In this document: one piece after another, positions 49,275-58,340 of the stretch | How the letters are laid out: every line of letters begins with the position of its first letter | Numbering within the stretch: position 1 is the stretch's first letter | Source: Acetobacterium wieringae | GTDB taxonomy: Bacteria > Bacillota > Clostridia > Eubacteriales > Eubacteriaceae | DNA: 64,000 nt | Assembly (NCBI RefSeq): GCF_026646375.1 | Contig: NZ_JAIPPU010000006.1 | Coordinates: 1-64,000 of the forward strand | Reading direction: 5' to 3' | Made by a program: the position numbers and the translations under genes | The notes under the pieces: model-generated | The model's database searches: none | What the model was told of the DNA's origin: nothing | Seen by the model: only the letters and a program-made list of their open reading frames with translations

Positions 49275-49921
49275 TATTTCTTACTGAGTTCTTTAAGTGC
49301 CGGAATAAAAATATCGCCCATAACAGCCATATCTTCAGCACTGAAGGCACTGGGAAAATTAGCATCAAACAAGATTTGTGCTTCGGGTGGAAACTCATCA
49401 TCACCAATCCAAAGAATTACAGTCATGAACATATTATTGATGACCTCAAACCGCCAGGAGAGATCCCCAATACTTTGGGGTTCAGCACCCAGAATTGCCA
49501 TCGCTTTTTTTAACCCCTCAAGATTATAATTAAAGGTAAAGGCAAACCGTTTTAAACAGCGCCCCTCAAAGCAGGGATAGTAAATGTTTCCGCCGGAAAC
49601 ATCCCGATAGGCAATGTTTTCGCCGGTAGCCTTAATCCCTTTGGCATTGATCAGATAGCGCAAAATCATGGTTTTTAGTTTATAATTATCAAAGTCCTGT
49701 CCATCCATATCCGTCACATCTCCCTGAGGATAGGCAACCTTGTATGGGGTTCCCATCAAAGTGGCGGTAAAGAAGCTCCCTTTTTCATCAAAGGGACAGG
49801 TACTGTTTTTAGCAACAGTTTGAGGATCAAGGTCTTTTAACAAGCCCTTGTAATGCTCATAGGGTATTTTATCTTTTCTTTTTTCTTCAATTGCGGTTTC
49901 ATCCCGTAAGGTATTTTCCAT
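49274..49921 (-). CDS. DUF3786-like protein, copy 1
   Basis: A 215-residue protein starting MENTLRDETAIEEKRKDKIP; see copy 2 for shared motifs. The invariant CPF/CPY Cys, the aromatic-rich GDLSWRFEV and a WIGDDEFPPEAQILFD segment point to a conserved soluble domain. 28 nt downstream of acsV and coupled with copy 2. A role in corrinoid protein activation or folding is suggested by position only. Confidence 0.8.
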   Translation of the reverse strand: MENTLRDETAIEEKRKDKIPYEHYKGLLKDLDPQTVAKNSTCPFDEKGSFFTATLMGTPYKVAYPQGDVTDMDGQDFDNYKLKTMILRYLINAKGIKATGENIAYRDVSGGNIYYPCFEGRCLKRFAFTFNYNLEGLKKAMAILGAEPQSIGDLSWRFEVINNMFMTVILWIGDDEFPPEAQILFDANFPSAFSAEDMAVMGDIFIPALKELSKK

Positions 49922-49949
49922 TTAAAATCTCCTGTTTTAGTTTTCCATG

Positions 49950-51875
49950 TTAGCTTTCAAGCGATGGAAATAAGTTCATGTTGGTGTGCGGAATAAAGCA
50001 AGCCGAGATAAATTCATCCATATAGGTCGGGTGGACGCTTAATTCCATGTAAGTCATATTCTGAGAGATCTCACGGATCTTATCTTTTCCTTCACTGAGG
50101 GTCAGAGCCAAATAACACCCCTGCATTGAACTGTTACCAATATAGAAATATTTTTCTACTGGTATATCTGGCAGCATTCCCAGCGCAATTGCATTGGTGA
50201 TATCCAGATTGGTGCCGATTCCGCCGGCAACATAAATATTTTCCAACACATCAATGGGCATATCCAGACTTTCCATTAAAATATAAATCGCCGAGAATAC
50301 GGCTCCTTTGGCCTTGATAAAGCTGTCAATGTCAATTTCAGTGATATAGATGTCTTTTGAGCCATTGTCCAGCTCCTTGGAATAGAGATAATACTGCCCA
50401 ATTCCGTATTCGTCAAATTTTATTCTGGGATGATTCAGATCCCGTTCCATTCGACCTTTGCCGTTAATGATGCCTGTTCGCTTCATTTCACAAATTAAGT
50501 CGATGATCCCTGAACCACAAATCCCAACCGGACTGACATGGCCAATGGTATTATAAAAGGGCCTAAGATCTTCTTCATTGATGGTAACCTGTTCGATGGC
50601 GCCAGGTACGGCCCGGGTACCGCAGCTGATTTCTCCACCTTCGAAAGCCGGTCCAGCTGAACAGGCACAGGTCATTAAGAAATCTTTGTTGCCAAAGACA
50701 ATTTCGCCGTTTGTTCCCAGATCCACCAGCATAGTAAAGTCTTCTCGCATCCACACCGGTACCGCAAAGACTCCAGCGGTAATATCGCCGCCAACGTAAC
50801 TAGCCACTGATGGGGCCAGATAAATTTTTCCTTCCGGGTTAACATTGATTCCCAGTTCAGCACACTTCATTTCAGGGATGTCATTAATCGCCGGGATAAA
50901 TGGCTCCCGTCTTAAATAGTCGGGATTTAACCCCAACAATAAATGATTCATGGTGGTATTACCGGCGGCACAGACCTCGTAGATGTCTTCTTTGTTAATC
51001 CCGACAGTTTTAACCATTTTTTCGATGAGACTATTAATACTCTCTTCAACAATGGCATGGCGCAAATTTTCCAGTCCACCAGGTTTTTCTGAATACACGA
51101 TCCGGTTAATGACGTCTGCCCCATATTTAACCTGAGCATTGCCCATTGATGCTTTTGTCAGGATTTCATTGGTGTTCATATCCACCAGGCAGGCCGACAC
51201 GGAAGTTGTTCCAATATCCAAGGCAATACCGTAGAGTACTGATTTTTCGCCATTTGCCGGTTTTACATCGAGAATTTCGGCCACTTCCCGACGTTTCAGA
51301 TAAACAACTTCGATTAAAAAATCCTTTTTTCTAAATGCATCCGGCAGTTTTTTCATCACATTCAAACTGATGGTGATGTCTTCATAACCCAGATTCTGTT
51401 GAAAATAAAGTTTTAGCCGATCTTCATCAGCACTGTTGTCTTCGATGCTGGGGCATGGCAATTGAATGATCTCAGACCAGAGCCGACTGGCATTGGTCAT
51501 ACCTTCTTTGATCATTTTCTTGCGAACGTATTTAATATTTTTATTTTCATTGTTTGATAAATCGGTGATCTGCATTTCATTGACAAAAGAAGATGCTAAA
51601 TCCGGTACTTCCACCTCGATATCTTCAATAATGGTTGCATTGCAGGAAAGAACGATCCCGTTGGCCATATCTTCCTCAGAAATATGTCTGGTTTTTTCTG
51701 TCTTAACCTGTCCTGATATAATTTTTACCTTACATTTTCCGCAGGTGGCATTCCCGCTGCATGGCGAATCGATCATGACGCCAGCTCTTCTGGCTGCATC
51801 CAGCAGATTCTCGCCCTCACCGGCCACTAAATCAACGGATCTTTTTCCTTTAATTATAAATCGTACCTTACTCAT
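49950..51875 (-). CDS. acsV: Reductive activator of the corrinoid iron-sulfur protein (RACo/AcsV)
   Basis: A 641-residue ASKHA-type ATPase with an N-terminal plant-type [2Fe-2S] ferredoxin domain: IDSPCSGNATCGKCKVKI and the later SCNATI Cys (about residues 36-78). A linker to about 210 leads to the ATPase core, YGIALDIGTTSVSACLVDMN (phosphate 1), MLVDLGTNGEIVFG and EGGEISCGTRAVPGAIEQV. It uses ATP to return inactive Co(II) of AcsCD to Co(I). Preceded by a cooC-like gene and followed by the DUF3786-like pair. Confidence 0.95.
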   Translation of the reverse strand: MSKVRFIIKGKRSVDLVAGEGENLLDAARRAGVMIDSPCSGNATCGKCKVKIISGQVKTEKTRHISEEDMANGIVLSCNATIIEDIEVEVPDLASSFVNEMQITDLSNNENKNIKYVRKKMIKEGMTNASRLWSEIIQLPCPSIEDNSADEDRLKLYFQQNLGYEDITISLNVMKKLPDAFRKKDFLIEVVYLKRREVAEILDVKPANGEKSVLYGIALDIGTTSVSACLVDMNTNEILTKASMGNAQVKYGADVINRIVYSEKPGGLENLRHAIVEESINSLIEKMVKTVGINKEDIYEVCAAGNTTMNHLLLGLNPDYLRREPFIPAINDIPEMKCAELGINVNPEGKIYLAPSVASYVGGDITAGVFAVPVWMREDFTMLVDLGTNGEIVFGNKDFLMTCACSAGPAFEGGEISCGTRAVPGAIEQVTINEEDLRPFYNTIGHVSPVGICGSGIIDLICEMKRTGIINGKGRMERDLNHPRIKFDEYGIGQYYLYSKELDNGSKDIYITEIDIDSFIKAKGAVFSAIYILMESLDMPIDVLENIYVAGGIGTNLDITNAIALGMLPDIPVEKYFYIGNSSMQGCYLALTLSEGKDKIREISQNMTYMELSVHPTYMDEFISACFIPHTNMNLFPSLES

Positions 51876-52119
51876 TTAACAATCTCCCCTTTTCCGCAGT
51901 TTCCGTCTGAAAGGGCTGATAAACAGCCCCGATTTCATCGACAAACTCCCGTACCGACCAATTGTTAATCTGTTGTATGCTGCAGAATCGGACAGGCTAT
52001 CGCCGTGTCCGCTCTGATGCATAGGGTCTGACCCCTAGGTCACAACATGATGTAACAATTGTCGGTACTGCTTTATCCGTTTATCTATCAGTTTTTAAAG
52101 CATTCATAAGCCTGATGAT

Positions 52120-52905
52120 CTATTTTTTGTTGTTTTTGATGATTTCCAATTTGTTGACAATATCTCTTAAAGCCACCTTGGCTGGTGAATCAGCGGGCAG
52201 CTGAACCAGTGGTTTGCCATAGGCATCATATTCAAAAACATTCTGATCCAGTGGTACAACGCCAATCAGATCAAGTCCCTGTTTTTCGATTTCTTCGGCT
52301 GTCCCTTCGTTTAAGACGCCATCTGGTGCACGGTTGACAATGAGTTTAATTACTGGTACTTTTAGTTTAAGCTCAGCTACCAACTCTTTAATCCGGCCAA
52401 CAGCCTGAATCCCGCGACGGGAACAGTCACTGACTAGAATCAACATGTCAATTTTTCCAAGGGTTCCCCGGCTTAAATGCTCCATTCCGGCTTCATTGTC
52501 AACGATGATATATTGATAATTGCTCGCCAGCATATCAAGCTGGGTTTTTAAGATTCCGTTTACATAGCAATAGCAACCAGCACCCTGGCTACGGCCCATA
52601 ACCAACAGATCATAGCCGTTACCTTCTGCAACTGCCTGATTCAATCGCAATCTTAAAAAATCGGTTTTCGTCACACCCGGAGGCAGTGGCACACCTTCCA
52701 TTTCAGCCCGGTTGACTTCTTCTTTAATCTCTCCAATGGAAAGATCAACCTCTTCTCCAAGCACTTCGTTAAGATTGGCATTGGCGTCTGCATCCACTGC
52801 TAAAATTGGACCCAGACCTTCTGCCACTAAATATTCAATAAGCATACCGGTAAGACTTGTTTTGCCAACGCCACCTTTGCCTGCAACTGCAATATTAAAA
52901 GCCAT
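52120..52905 (-). CDS. Second CooC-type ATPase
   Basis: A 261-residue MinD/CooC-family ATPase, diverged from the one at 42282. KGGVGKTSLTG (residues about 9-19), VDADANANLNEVLGEEVDLS, the paired Cys GAGCYCYVNGILKTQLDMLA (CxC) and VDNEAGMEHLSRGTLGKIDM. Likely inserts nickel into ACS or into CODH. First gene of the CODH/ACS locus; 52905 is followed upstream by a palindrome and AT-rich sequence. Confidence 0.9.
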   Translation of the reverse strand: MAFNIAVAGKGGVGKTSLTGMLIEYLVAEGLGPILAVDADANANLNEVLGEEVDLSIGEIKEEVNRAEMEGVPLPPGVTKTDFLRLRLNQAVAEGNGYDLLVMGRSQGAGCYCYVNGILKTQLDMLASNYQYIIVDNEAGMEHLSRGTLGKIDMLILVSDCSRRGIQAVGRIKELVAELKLKVPVIKLIVNRAPDGVLNEGTAEEIEKQGLDLIGVVPLDQNVFEYDAYGKPLVQLPADSPAKVALRDIVNKLEIIKNNKK

Positions 52906-53476
52906 AATGTTTCCTCCATTATCATTTCCCGGTCAATTTTCTTTAAACAGTGTATGTTATAATCACTGTTTTTTCAACAGGAAAAATTCGTATTTTGTCA
53001 ACTTGTATATATATGTATCGACAGGGCTATCATATCATAATCATTCTGGTTTTACAACATAACTTTATCACTTAAAGCACAAATTAAGGCCTTTGCAAAA
53101 TATTTCTTATCGATTTTTGCAAAGGTTTACGAAACCATGATAACACCTCATTTTTTTGTGCCCGATCGAAATTGCAACGATCTAAAATTCGTTTAAAACA
53201 TCTTCTTAGTTCACCTATATTTATCTATTCTGATCTAAAAAAAGCCATATCCCCGGAGATTCGGGATATGGCCGTATTTTTTAGGTAACAAATTAGAGGA
53301 CAAATTTTTATCAGTCGAGCCGTTATTAAAAGCAAATCGTCGTGTGTTAAGCTTTAGTGGCTTCTCCAACAACAGGAAAATATCAATTTAATACTCATGA
53401 ATTGTTCCTTTGCCGGAACCACATGGATAATCTTTCCACCTATTTCTGTAATTCGTTGTTTTTTTACGATGGCATT
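52906..53476. other. Control region at the head of the CODH/ACS locus
   Basis: No convincing gene. AAACAGTG (52945-52952) and CACTGTTT (52964-52971) form a perfect inverted repeat around TATGTTATAAT, 40 nt before the ATPase gene: operator-like. A bidirectional terminator lies at 53236-53284. In the gap before the ferredoxin-like gene (53292-53476) the minus frame continues after its TAA stop as coding-like residues (IVKKQRITEIGGKIIHVVPA) for about 33 codons; this may be a lost C-terminal extension. I see nothing else. Confidence 0.55.
53236..53284. terminator. Terminator between the ferredoxin-like gene and the CODH/ACS locus
   Basis: GCCATATCC/GGATATGGC stem (53244-53272) with A residues before and TATTTTTT after; usable in both directions. 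Confidence 0.85.
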
Positions 53477-54280
53477 TTAGACATTTTCCAGCACTTTTCC
53501 ATCTGTTGTGACGGTTAGCACCTGCCAGGGAATCATTTTTCCCGAATTCTGAAGAGCCGTGGTCACGGCTGCAGTGATACCACCACAACAAGGTACTTCC
53601 ATCCGCACCACCGTCACGCTTTTGATGTCATTAAGCTTTATTATTTCAGTCAACTTTTCAGCATAATCAACCGAATCCAGTTTAGGACAACCGATCAGTG
53701 TGATTTTATTTTTAATAAAACGATTGTGAAAATCAGCATAGGCGTAGGCCGTACAATCTGCCGCAATCAGTAGATGTGCACCATTGAAATACGGAGCATT
53801 AACCGGGGCCAGCTTAATCTGCACTGGCCATTGTCGCAATTGTGATTGCGGAGCAGCTGTTGCCGTTGATTCCGGTGTTGTTGCAACATCTCGAGTAATC
53901 GCTTTGGACGAGGAGCCCGGACACCCACAGGCCAGTGGTTCCAAACCATCATCCGCTGATACGCTTTCCCGGACAATCGTTTTTGCATGAGTTCCGGGGC
54001 ATCCACCCGTTTTTTTCTCATCACTTTTTTGAGCAGCTTCTTTCTTTTTCATATTTTCAAGCACCGCCGCTTCGTCATAGGCAGCGGCTTCCCGTTCCAC
54101 AAAGGTTATCGCTCCGGTTGGACAGCTGGGCAGGCAATCACCCAATCCATCGCAGTAATCGTCTCTTAGTAGTTTGGCCACCCCATCGACCATGCCAATG
54201 GCACCTTCATGACAGGCTTCGGCACATAAGCCACAACCATTACATTTTTGTTCATCTATCGAAATTATTTTTCGGATCAT
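53477..54280 (-). CDS. 4Fe-4S ferredoxin-domain protein
   Basis: A 267-residue protein. A two-cluster ferredoxin domain at residues 1-70 (CNGCGLCAEACHEGAI; CDGLGDCLPSCPTGAI) is followed by a Cys/Pro linker with CPGTHAKTI and CGCPGSSSKAI repeats. A C-terminal domain reads APYFNGAHLLIAADCTAYAY and ends with MEVPCCGGI. Proteins of this build are frequent near Crp/Fnr regulators and hybrid-cluster proteins in Clostridia and serve redox or NO-stress roles. It is divergent from the Crp/Fnr gene and likely controlled by it. Confidence 0.85.
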   Translation of the reverse strand: MIRKIISIDEQKCNGCGLCAEACHEGAIGMVDGVAKLLRDDYCDGLGDCLPSCPTGAITFVEREAAAYDEAAVLENMKKKEAAQKSDEKKTGGCPGTHAKTIVRESVSADDGLEPLACGCPGSSSKAITRDVATTPESTATAAPQSQLRQWPVQIKLAPVNAPYFNGAHLLIAADCTAYAYADFHNRFIKNKITLIGCPKLDSVDYAEKLTEIIKLNDIKSVTVVRMEVPCCGGITAAVTTALQNSGKMIPWQVLTVTTDGKVLENV

Positions 54281-54324
54281 CTTTATTTCCTCCTTGAAAT
54301 ATCATGTATTGATTTCTTGAGCTA

Positions 54325-54366
54325 ATCATAATATAATCTACCCAAAACTACCGTTGCAAATGCAAC
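54325..54366. promoter_or_regulatory. Shared operator/promoter of the ferredoxin-like gene and the Crp/Fnr gene
   Basis: GTTGCAAATGCAAC (54353-54366) is a perfect palindrome of the Crp/Fnr class, 14 nt before the regulator's ATG. On the minus strand, TTGCAA, 18 bp, TATATT runs from inside this palindrome toward the ferredoxin-like gene. Binding can therefore influence both. Confidence 0.7.
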
Positions 54367-54379
54367 ACAAAGGGAAAAT

Positions 54380-55036
54380 ATGGATAAAAATATCGAAGTC
54401 TTAAGAAACGTTAAACTATTTGATGGCATTGATGAAAATCTCGAAGCCATGCTGCAATGCCTCGGTGGTGAGGTAAAAACCTATGATCGAGGGGAAATCA
54501 TCCTACTGACCGGCCAACCGGTTCCAGCGGTCGGGGTTATTCTATCAGGAGAAGTTCAGGTTATTCAGGAGGATTATTATGGCAATCGCTCAATTCTTAC
54601 TGAACTGAGCCCCAGCCATATTTTCGGCGAAGCCTTTGCCAGTGCCGGGATTAAAGAAAGCCCCGTAACGGTGCTGGCCAAGACCAACGCAAGTGTTATG
54701 TTTCTGGGCATCGAACGGATTATCAACACCTGCCCCAACTCCTGCATTTTTCACAATCAGCTAATCGAAAACCTGCTAAAAATTCTGGCACGGAAAAACA
54801 TTCTCCTGAGTAATAAAAACCAGCTGTTATCGCGTCGAACCATTCAGGATAAGGTGCTTTCCTATTTGTCGATGCAGGCCGAAAAAAAAGGAAACCTCGC
54901 GTTTGAGATTCCCTTTAGCCGCAATGAACTGGCCGATTTTTTGTGCGTGGATCGCTCTGCTTTATCCCGGGTGCTTTCTAAGCTGCAAAAAGAAGGTATC
55001 ATTGAATACACCAATAATCATTTCAAACTGCTATAA
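54380..55036 (+). CDS. Crp/Fnr-family transcriptional regulator
   Basis: A 218-residue regulator. Cyclic-nucleotide-binding-like domain at about 10-125 (LFDGIDENLEAMLQCLGGEV; GVILSGEVQVIQEDYYGNRS; IFGEAFASAG), dimer helix, then a winged HTH (FSRNELADFLCVDRSALSRV, about 175-195). No N-terminal Cys cluster, so it is not an oxygen-sensing FNR; a haem, redox or ligand sensor is possible. Divergent from the ferredoxin-like gene with a palindrome in between. Confidence 0.93.
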   Translation: MDKNIEVLRNVKLFDGIDENLEAMLQCLGGEVKTYDRGEIILLTGQPVPAVGVILSGEVQVIQEDYYGNRSILTELSPSHIFGEAFASAGIKESPVTVLAKTNASVMFLGIERIINTCPNSCIFHNQLIENLLKILARKNILLSNKNQLLSRRTIQDKVLSYLSMQAEKKGNLAFEIPFSRNELADFLCVDRSALSRVLSKLQKEGIIEYTNNHFKLL

Positions 55037-55043
55037 TTTTTAA

Positions 55044-56393
55044 TTATACTGTTTCATGACTTTCAACCGAACGGACACTATCATCCTTAGCCATATTATT
55101 CTCTATATCCTGATAAAGCGTGCGGGAAACCACAATCGAATCCCCCCGTTCATAGAGCCGATCCAAATAGTCGAGATAGGCACCGGGGGTAATAATACCA
55201 TTGACCTTGATCAGATCAATCCCGGTTTTACCAACAATGGTATCGACCAGCTTAACACAGTTGGTTCCCAAGGCGTAATATGTTTTAAATTCATTGCCCT
55301 GTATGAATTTATAAAAACTTGCTTTGGCATCATTATAAAGCTGACTGGAAACATCAGAATAATCCTTTGGTTCCCCTTCAATTTCCCCTTTTTCTGCTTG
55401 TTCTGCTTTAGGTTCCCATGAAGTTGTTTTCGACAGCAGTTTGTCAAGTTGTTCCTTAACCCCACTTTTCTGTTCCGGGGTTAGCGAAAGACCATAACCC
55501 ATCAGGATTTTCTTTTCAACCTTCAGAGCCTGTTTTACATGTTCCGCCTTGGGCATTTCCACCAGCACCCCATCAGCCAGAAAGCCACCCAGTTTCCAGG
55601 TGGAATCATCATAATTCCCATAACTAAATACATTTTCCCCGATGGAAGCATCCACATGACCCATTCCTGGTATCAATCCTTCTTTTGTATGAATAAAAAT
55701 TTCCATATCAGTGGTTCGCTCAATGGAATGATCTTCCAGTAACAGCAAGGCATCCGGTTCTTCTTCCACCAATTGATTGACCTTTTTTAACATCCGCATC
55801 GGTAAAAAAGCCGCAAATACCAACGGCAGAGTGACCCGCAGGTGCTTCTTGGCTTTTTGGGCGCCGCTATTATGTTTCATTAAACTGACCAGCGCATCGC
55901 CAAAGATATTAAAAGCAAAAAAAATCAGATAAATTCCAAAAATAATGCCAAAAATTCGACCGGTGGTGGCAAAAAAAGCCATATCAATACCCAACCCGAT
56001 ATAAACCAGGGCCACCAGCATGGTCCATCCCCAGGACGCTCCATCGCTCTTAAGTTTTAAACTACTGATTAAAACAAAAAAACCAATGATGATCCCCAGC
56101 ATACCAATCGCGAAACTAAACGGAACTTTTAAAAATTGCGGGTTGGCGTAGGTAAAAATTCCCCCAAACAGGCACAATAACCCGATACCCAGCTCCTTTA
56201 GCTTACTTTCGTCCTTCTTTAAAAAAATGGCGGATAAGTACATAATTCCAACGACAACTAACATAATCGAAATGCCGGTGATAATAATATCCCAGGCCAA
56301 TTTTACGTCTAAAAGCATAATCATGCCGCCAATAAATACGGCAATGGCAATCAATAACCAGACGACCGGTGCGGTGTTTTTGAATGCTGACAT
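55044..56393 (-). CDS. Membrane protein with an HdeD-like N-terminus and a soluble C-terminal domain
   Basis: A 449-residue protein. Six hydrophobic segments in residues 10-180 show the repeated layout of HdeD/DUF308 proteins (VWLLIAIAVFIGGMIMLLDV; IGLLCLFGGIFTYANP; GRIFGIIFGIYLIFFAFNIF). The C-terminal half (about 200-449) is cytoplasmic or external, with HTKEGLIPGMGHVDASIGEN, FSYGNYDDSTW and a late YALGTNCVKLVDTIVGK segment. That Cys and the GHVDA His resemble the permuted papain (NlpC/Lnb-like, DUF4105-type) architecture. The combination is unusual. Its activity is unknown. Confidence 0.6.
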   Translation of the reverse strand: MSAFKNTAPVVWLLIAIAVFIGGMIMLLDVKLAWDIIITGISIMLVVVGIMYLSAIFLKKDESKLKELGIGLLCLFGGIFTYANPQFLKVPFSFAIGMLGIIIGFFVLISSLKLKSDGASWGWTMLVALVYIGLGIDMAFFATTGRIFGIIFGIYLIFFAFNIFGDALVSLMKHNSGAQKAKKHLRVTLPLVFAAFLPMRMLKKVNQLVEEEPDALLLLEDHSIERTTDMEIFIHTKEGLIPGMGHVDASIGENVFSYGNYDDSTWKLGGFLADGVLVEMPKAEHVKQALKVEKKILMGYGLSLTPEQKSGVKEQLDKLLSKTTSWEPKAEQAEKGEIEGEPKDYSDVSSQLYNDAKASFYKFIQGNEFKTYYALGTNCVKLVDTIVGKTGIDLIKVNGIITPGAYLDYLDRLYERGDSIVVSRTLYQDIENNMAKDDSVRSVESHETV

Positions 56394-56476
56394 AAGAACA
56401 GCCCTCCTTCTGTTTTTTATTCATTTTATCAGAATTCTTCAAAGTCGACAATCGTATTATTTAGCTCAACGTCAAC

Positions 56477-56518
56477 AAAAAAAACTCTGGTTCAACAAGC
56501 AAACCAGAGTTTTTTTTA
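56477..56518. terminator. Bidirectional terminator
   Basis: AAAAAAACTCTGGTT-CAACAAGC-AAACCAGAGTTTTTTTT, symmetrical; ends the metal transporter operon on the minus strand. Confidence 0.93.
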
Positions 56519-57271
56519 CGTTAAAGGGATCACGACTTTCTGATTTTGATAGGATTCCACAACCACCGGCACCTGATAGACTGCGCCAATGTTTTCGGAG
56601 GTCATTATGTCCAAACCACCATAACAGAAAATTTCACTGTCTTTTAAAAAGAGAAACCGGTCGCAGTATCGCAGTGCCAGATTTAGATCGTGAATGACAA
56701 TGACCACCGCGATCTCTTTTTCTTTGGTAATGTTCTGAATCAGTTTTAGTACCTCCAGCTGGTTCTTAAGATCCAGGCAGCTGGTGGGCTCATCAAGTAG
56801 CAGCACCTTCGGTTCCTGAGCCAAAGCCCGGGCAATCATCACCTTTTGAAGTTCGCCGCCGCTTAGCTCATCAATATAACGCAGTGAGAATTGTTCCAGT
56901 CCCATGCTTTCAATAATCTTTTCAACGATTTCGTAATCTTCTTTTTTCGGTGCCAGTTTAATATAGGGTTTGCGACCTAATAAAATAGCATCATAGGCCG
57001 TAATTTGACTTCCTTCACTTTTCTGGGCAACATAGGCGGTATTTTTGGCAATATCCAGACGGGTCATCCTGAGAATATCGACCTCATTAACAACTACCCG
57101 GCCTTTTTGAGGTGCGATAATCTTATTCAGACATTTTAGCATAGTGCTTTTTCCCGCCCCGTTATTTCCTAAAATTGCCACGCATTCGCCATTAGCAACA
57201 TCAAATTCAATGCGATCCAGAATTTTGCAGTTGGATCGATAACCAAATTCCAAAGCATCAATTTTCAGCAT
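56516..57271 (-). CDS. FecE-like ABC transporter ATPase
   Basis: A 251-residue ATPase of a binding-protein-dependent importer. Walker A GNNGAGKSTM, Q-loop in AYVAQKS, signature LSGGELQKVMIAR, Walker B VLLLDEPTSCLD and the switch His in VVIVIHDLNLAL. It works with the FecCD-type permease upstream (14-nt overlap) and a lipoprotein. FecCD-type systems take up iron siderophores, haem, cobalamin, or molybdate/tungstate in MolBCA. Confidence 0.96.
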   Translation of the reverse strand: MLKIDALEFGYRSNCKILDRIEFDVANGECVAILGNNGAGKSTMLKCLNKIIAPQKGRVVVNEVDILRMTRLDIAKNTAYVAQKSEGSQITAYDAILLGRKPYIKLAPKKEDYEIVEKIIESMGLEQFSLRYIDELSGGELQKVMIARALAQEPKVLLLDEPTSCLDLKNQLEVLKLIQNITKEKEIAVVIVIHDLNLALRYCDRFLFLKDSEIFCYGGLDIMTSENIGAVYQVPVVVESYQNQKVVIPLT

Positions 57272-58340
57272 TATGACTCACTCCTTTAAATATCAGATAT
57301 AAGAACAGCGGAGCCCCCAGGAATGAGGTAATGGCTCCAATTGGCAGAATGACCGGTGAAATTATCAGCCTGGCAAACGTATCACTTATCAATAGCATCA
57401 GCGCCCCCATCAAGGCTGATGCTGGCAGCAGATAACGGTAATCATTGCCGACAAAACGCCGCATAATATGGGGAGCAATCAGACCAATAAAGTTGATGAT
57501 CCCCACAAAGGATACAATCGTCGCCGCCGTCAGTGAGGCTACCGTCATCCCGATCAGGCGCACCCGGGATACATTGACCCCCAGGCCGGTGGCAGTATGT
57601 TCGCCGCATTCCAGGGCGTTGTAGTTCCAACGGTTAAACATGAAATAGATCAATGCCCCAGTTGTCACCGTTGCCGCCACCTGGATATTTTGCATACTGG
57701 CCCGACCCAGATCACCAAAAGTCCAGAACACAATCGCCGCCATTTGAACATCTGAGGAAAAATACTGAAGCAACGCCGTTGCGCCAGCAAACAACGAACT
57801 GAGGGCCACACCAGCCAGAATCATGGTTTCAGGAGATGCCTTGCGGGCTTTGGATAAACCCAAAATCACAAAGGTGACAAACATCGAGGCGATAAAAGCG
57901 CAGATGCTGGTCAGATAGGGGTTGTTGACAGTCACCGCATCGGCAGTGTTCCCCATAACGGCACCACCACCTAGGAAGGTGATAGCAATGGCCGCCCCGA
58001 AGGAAGCCCCCTGGGAGATCCCCAGGGTAGATGATGATGCCAAGGGGTTTTTTAAGATACTCTGCATGACACAGCCAGCCGCTGCCAAGCCAATCCCGCC
58101 GACGATGGCCATCAGGATTCGAGGCAGACGGATGTTGACTGTAACCAGTACATTTTTTTCAGCACCCAATCCAAATAAAGCCTTTAACACTTCGATAACC
58201 GGAATATCAGCCGAACCGGCTGATATAGCAAAAAGTGCAGTTAGAAATGTCAGTATCACCAGAATCACGATCGTCAGAACCTTGCGGTAGATGTATTGAT
58301 CATAATTGACACCACAGGTTTTCTTTTTTTTGTTAATCAT
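57258..58340 (-). CDS. FecCD-type ABC transporter permease
   Basis: A 360-residue permease with about 9-10 hydrophobic helices. Family motifs: RLPRILMAIVGGIGLAAAGC, MQSILKNPLASSSTLGISQG, GASFGAAIAI, FIGLIAPHIMRRFVGNDYRY and ISDTFARLIISPVILPIGAI. Coupled at both ends: stop overlaps the ATPase start by 14 nt, start overlaps the lipoprotein stop by 1 nt. Confidence 0.96.
   Translation of the reverse strand: MINKKKKTCGVNYDQYIYRKVLTIVILVILTFLTALFAISAGSADIPVIEVLKALFGLGAEKNVLVTVNIRLPRILMAIVGGIGLAAAGCVMQSILKNPLASSSTLGISQGASFGAAIAITFLGGGAVMGNTADAVTVNNPYLTSICAFIASMFVTFVILGLSKARKASPETMILAGVALSSLFAGATALLQYFSSDVQMAAIVFWTFGDLGRASMQNIQVAATVTTGALIYFMFNRWNYNALECGEHTATGLGVNVSRVRLIGMTVASLTAATIVSFVGIINFIGLIAPHIMRRFVGNDYRYLLPASALMGALMLLISDTFARLIISPVILPIGAITSFLGAPLFLYLIFKGVSHNAEN

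Noticed and set aside
53388-53591. 67-residue minus ORF downstream of the ferredoxin-like gene
   Set aside because: It overlaps the ferredoxin-like gene in another frame and has a Cys/His composition without a recognisable motif order.
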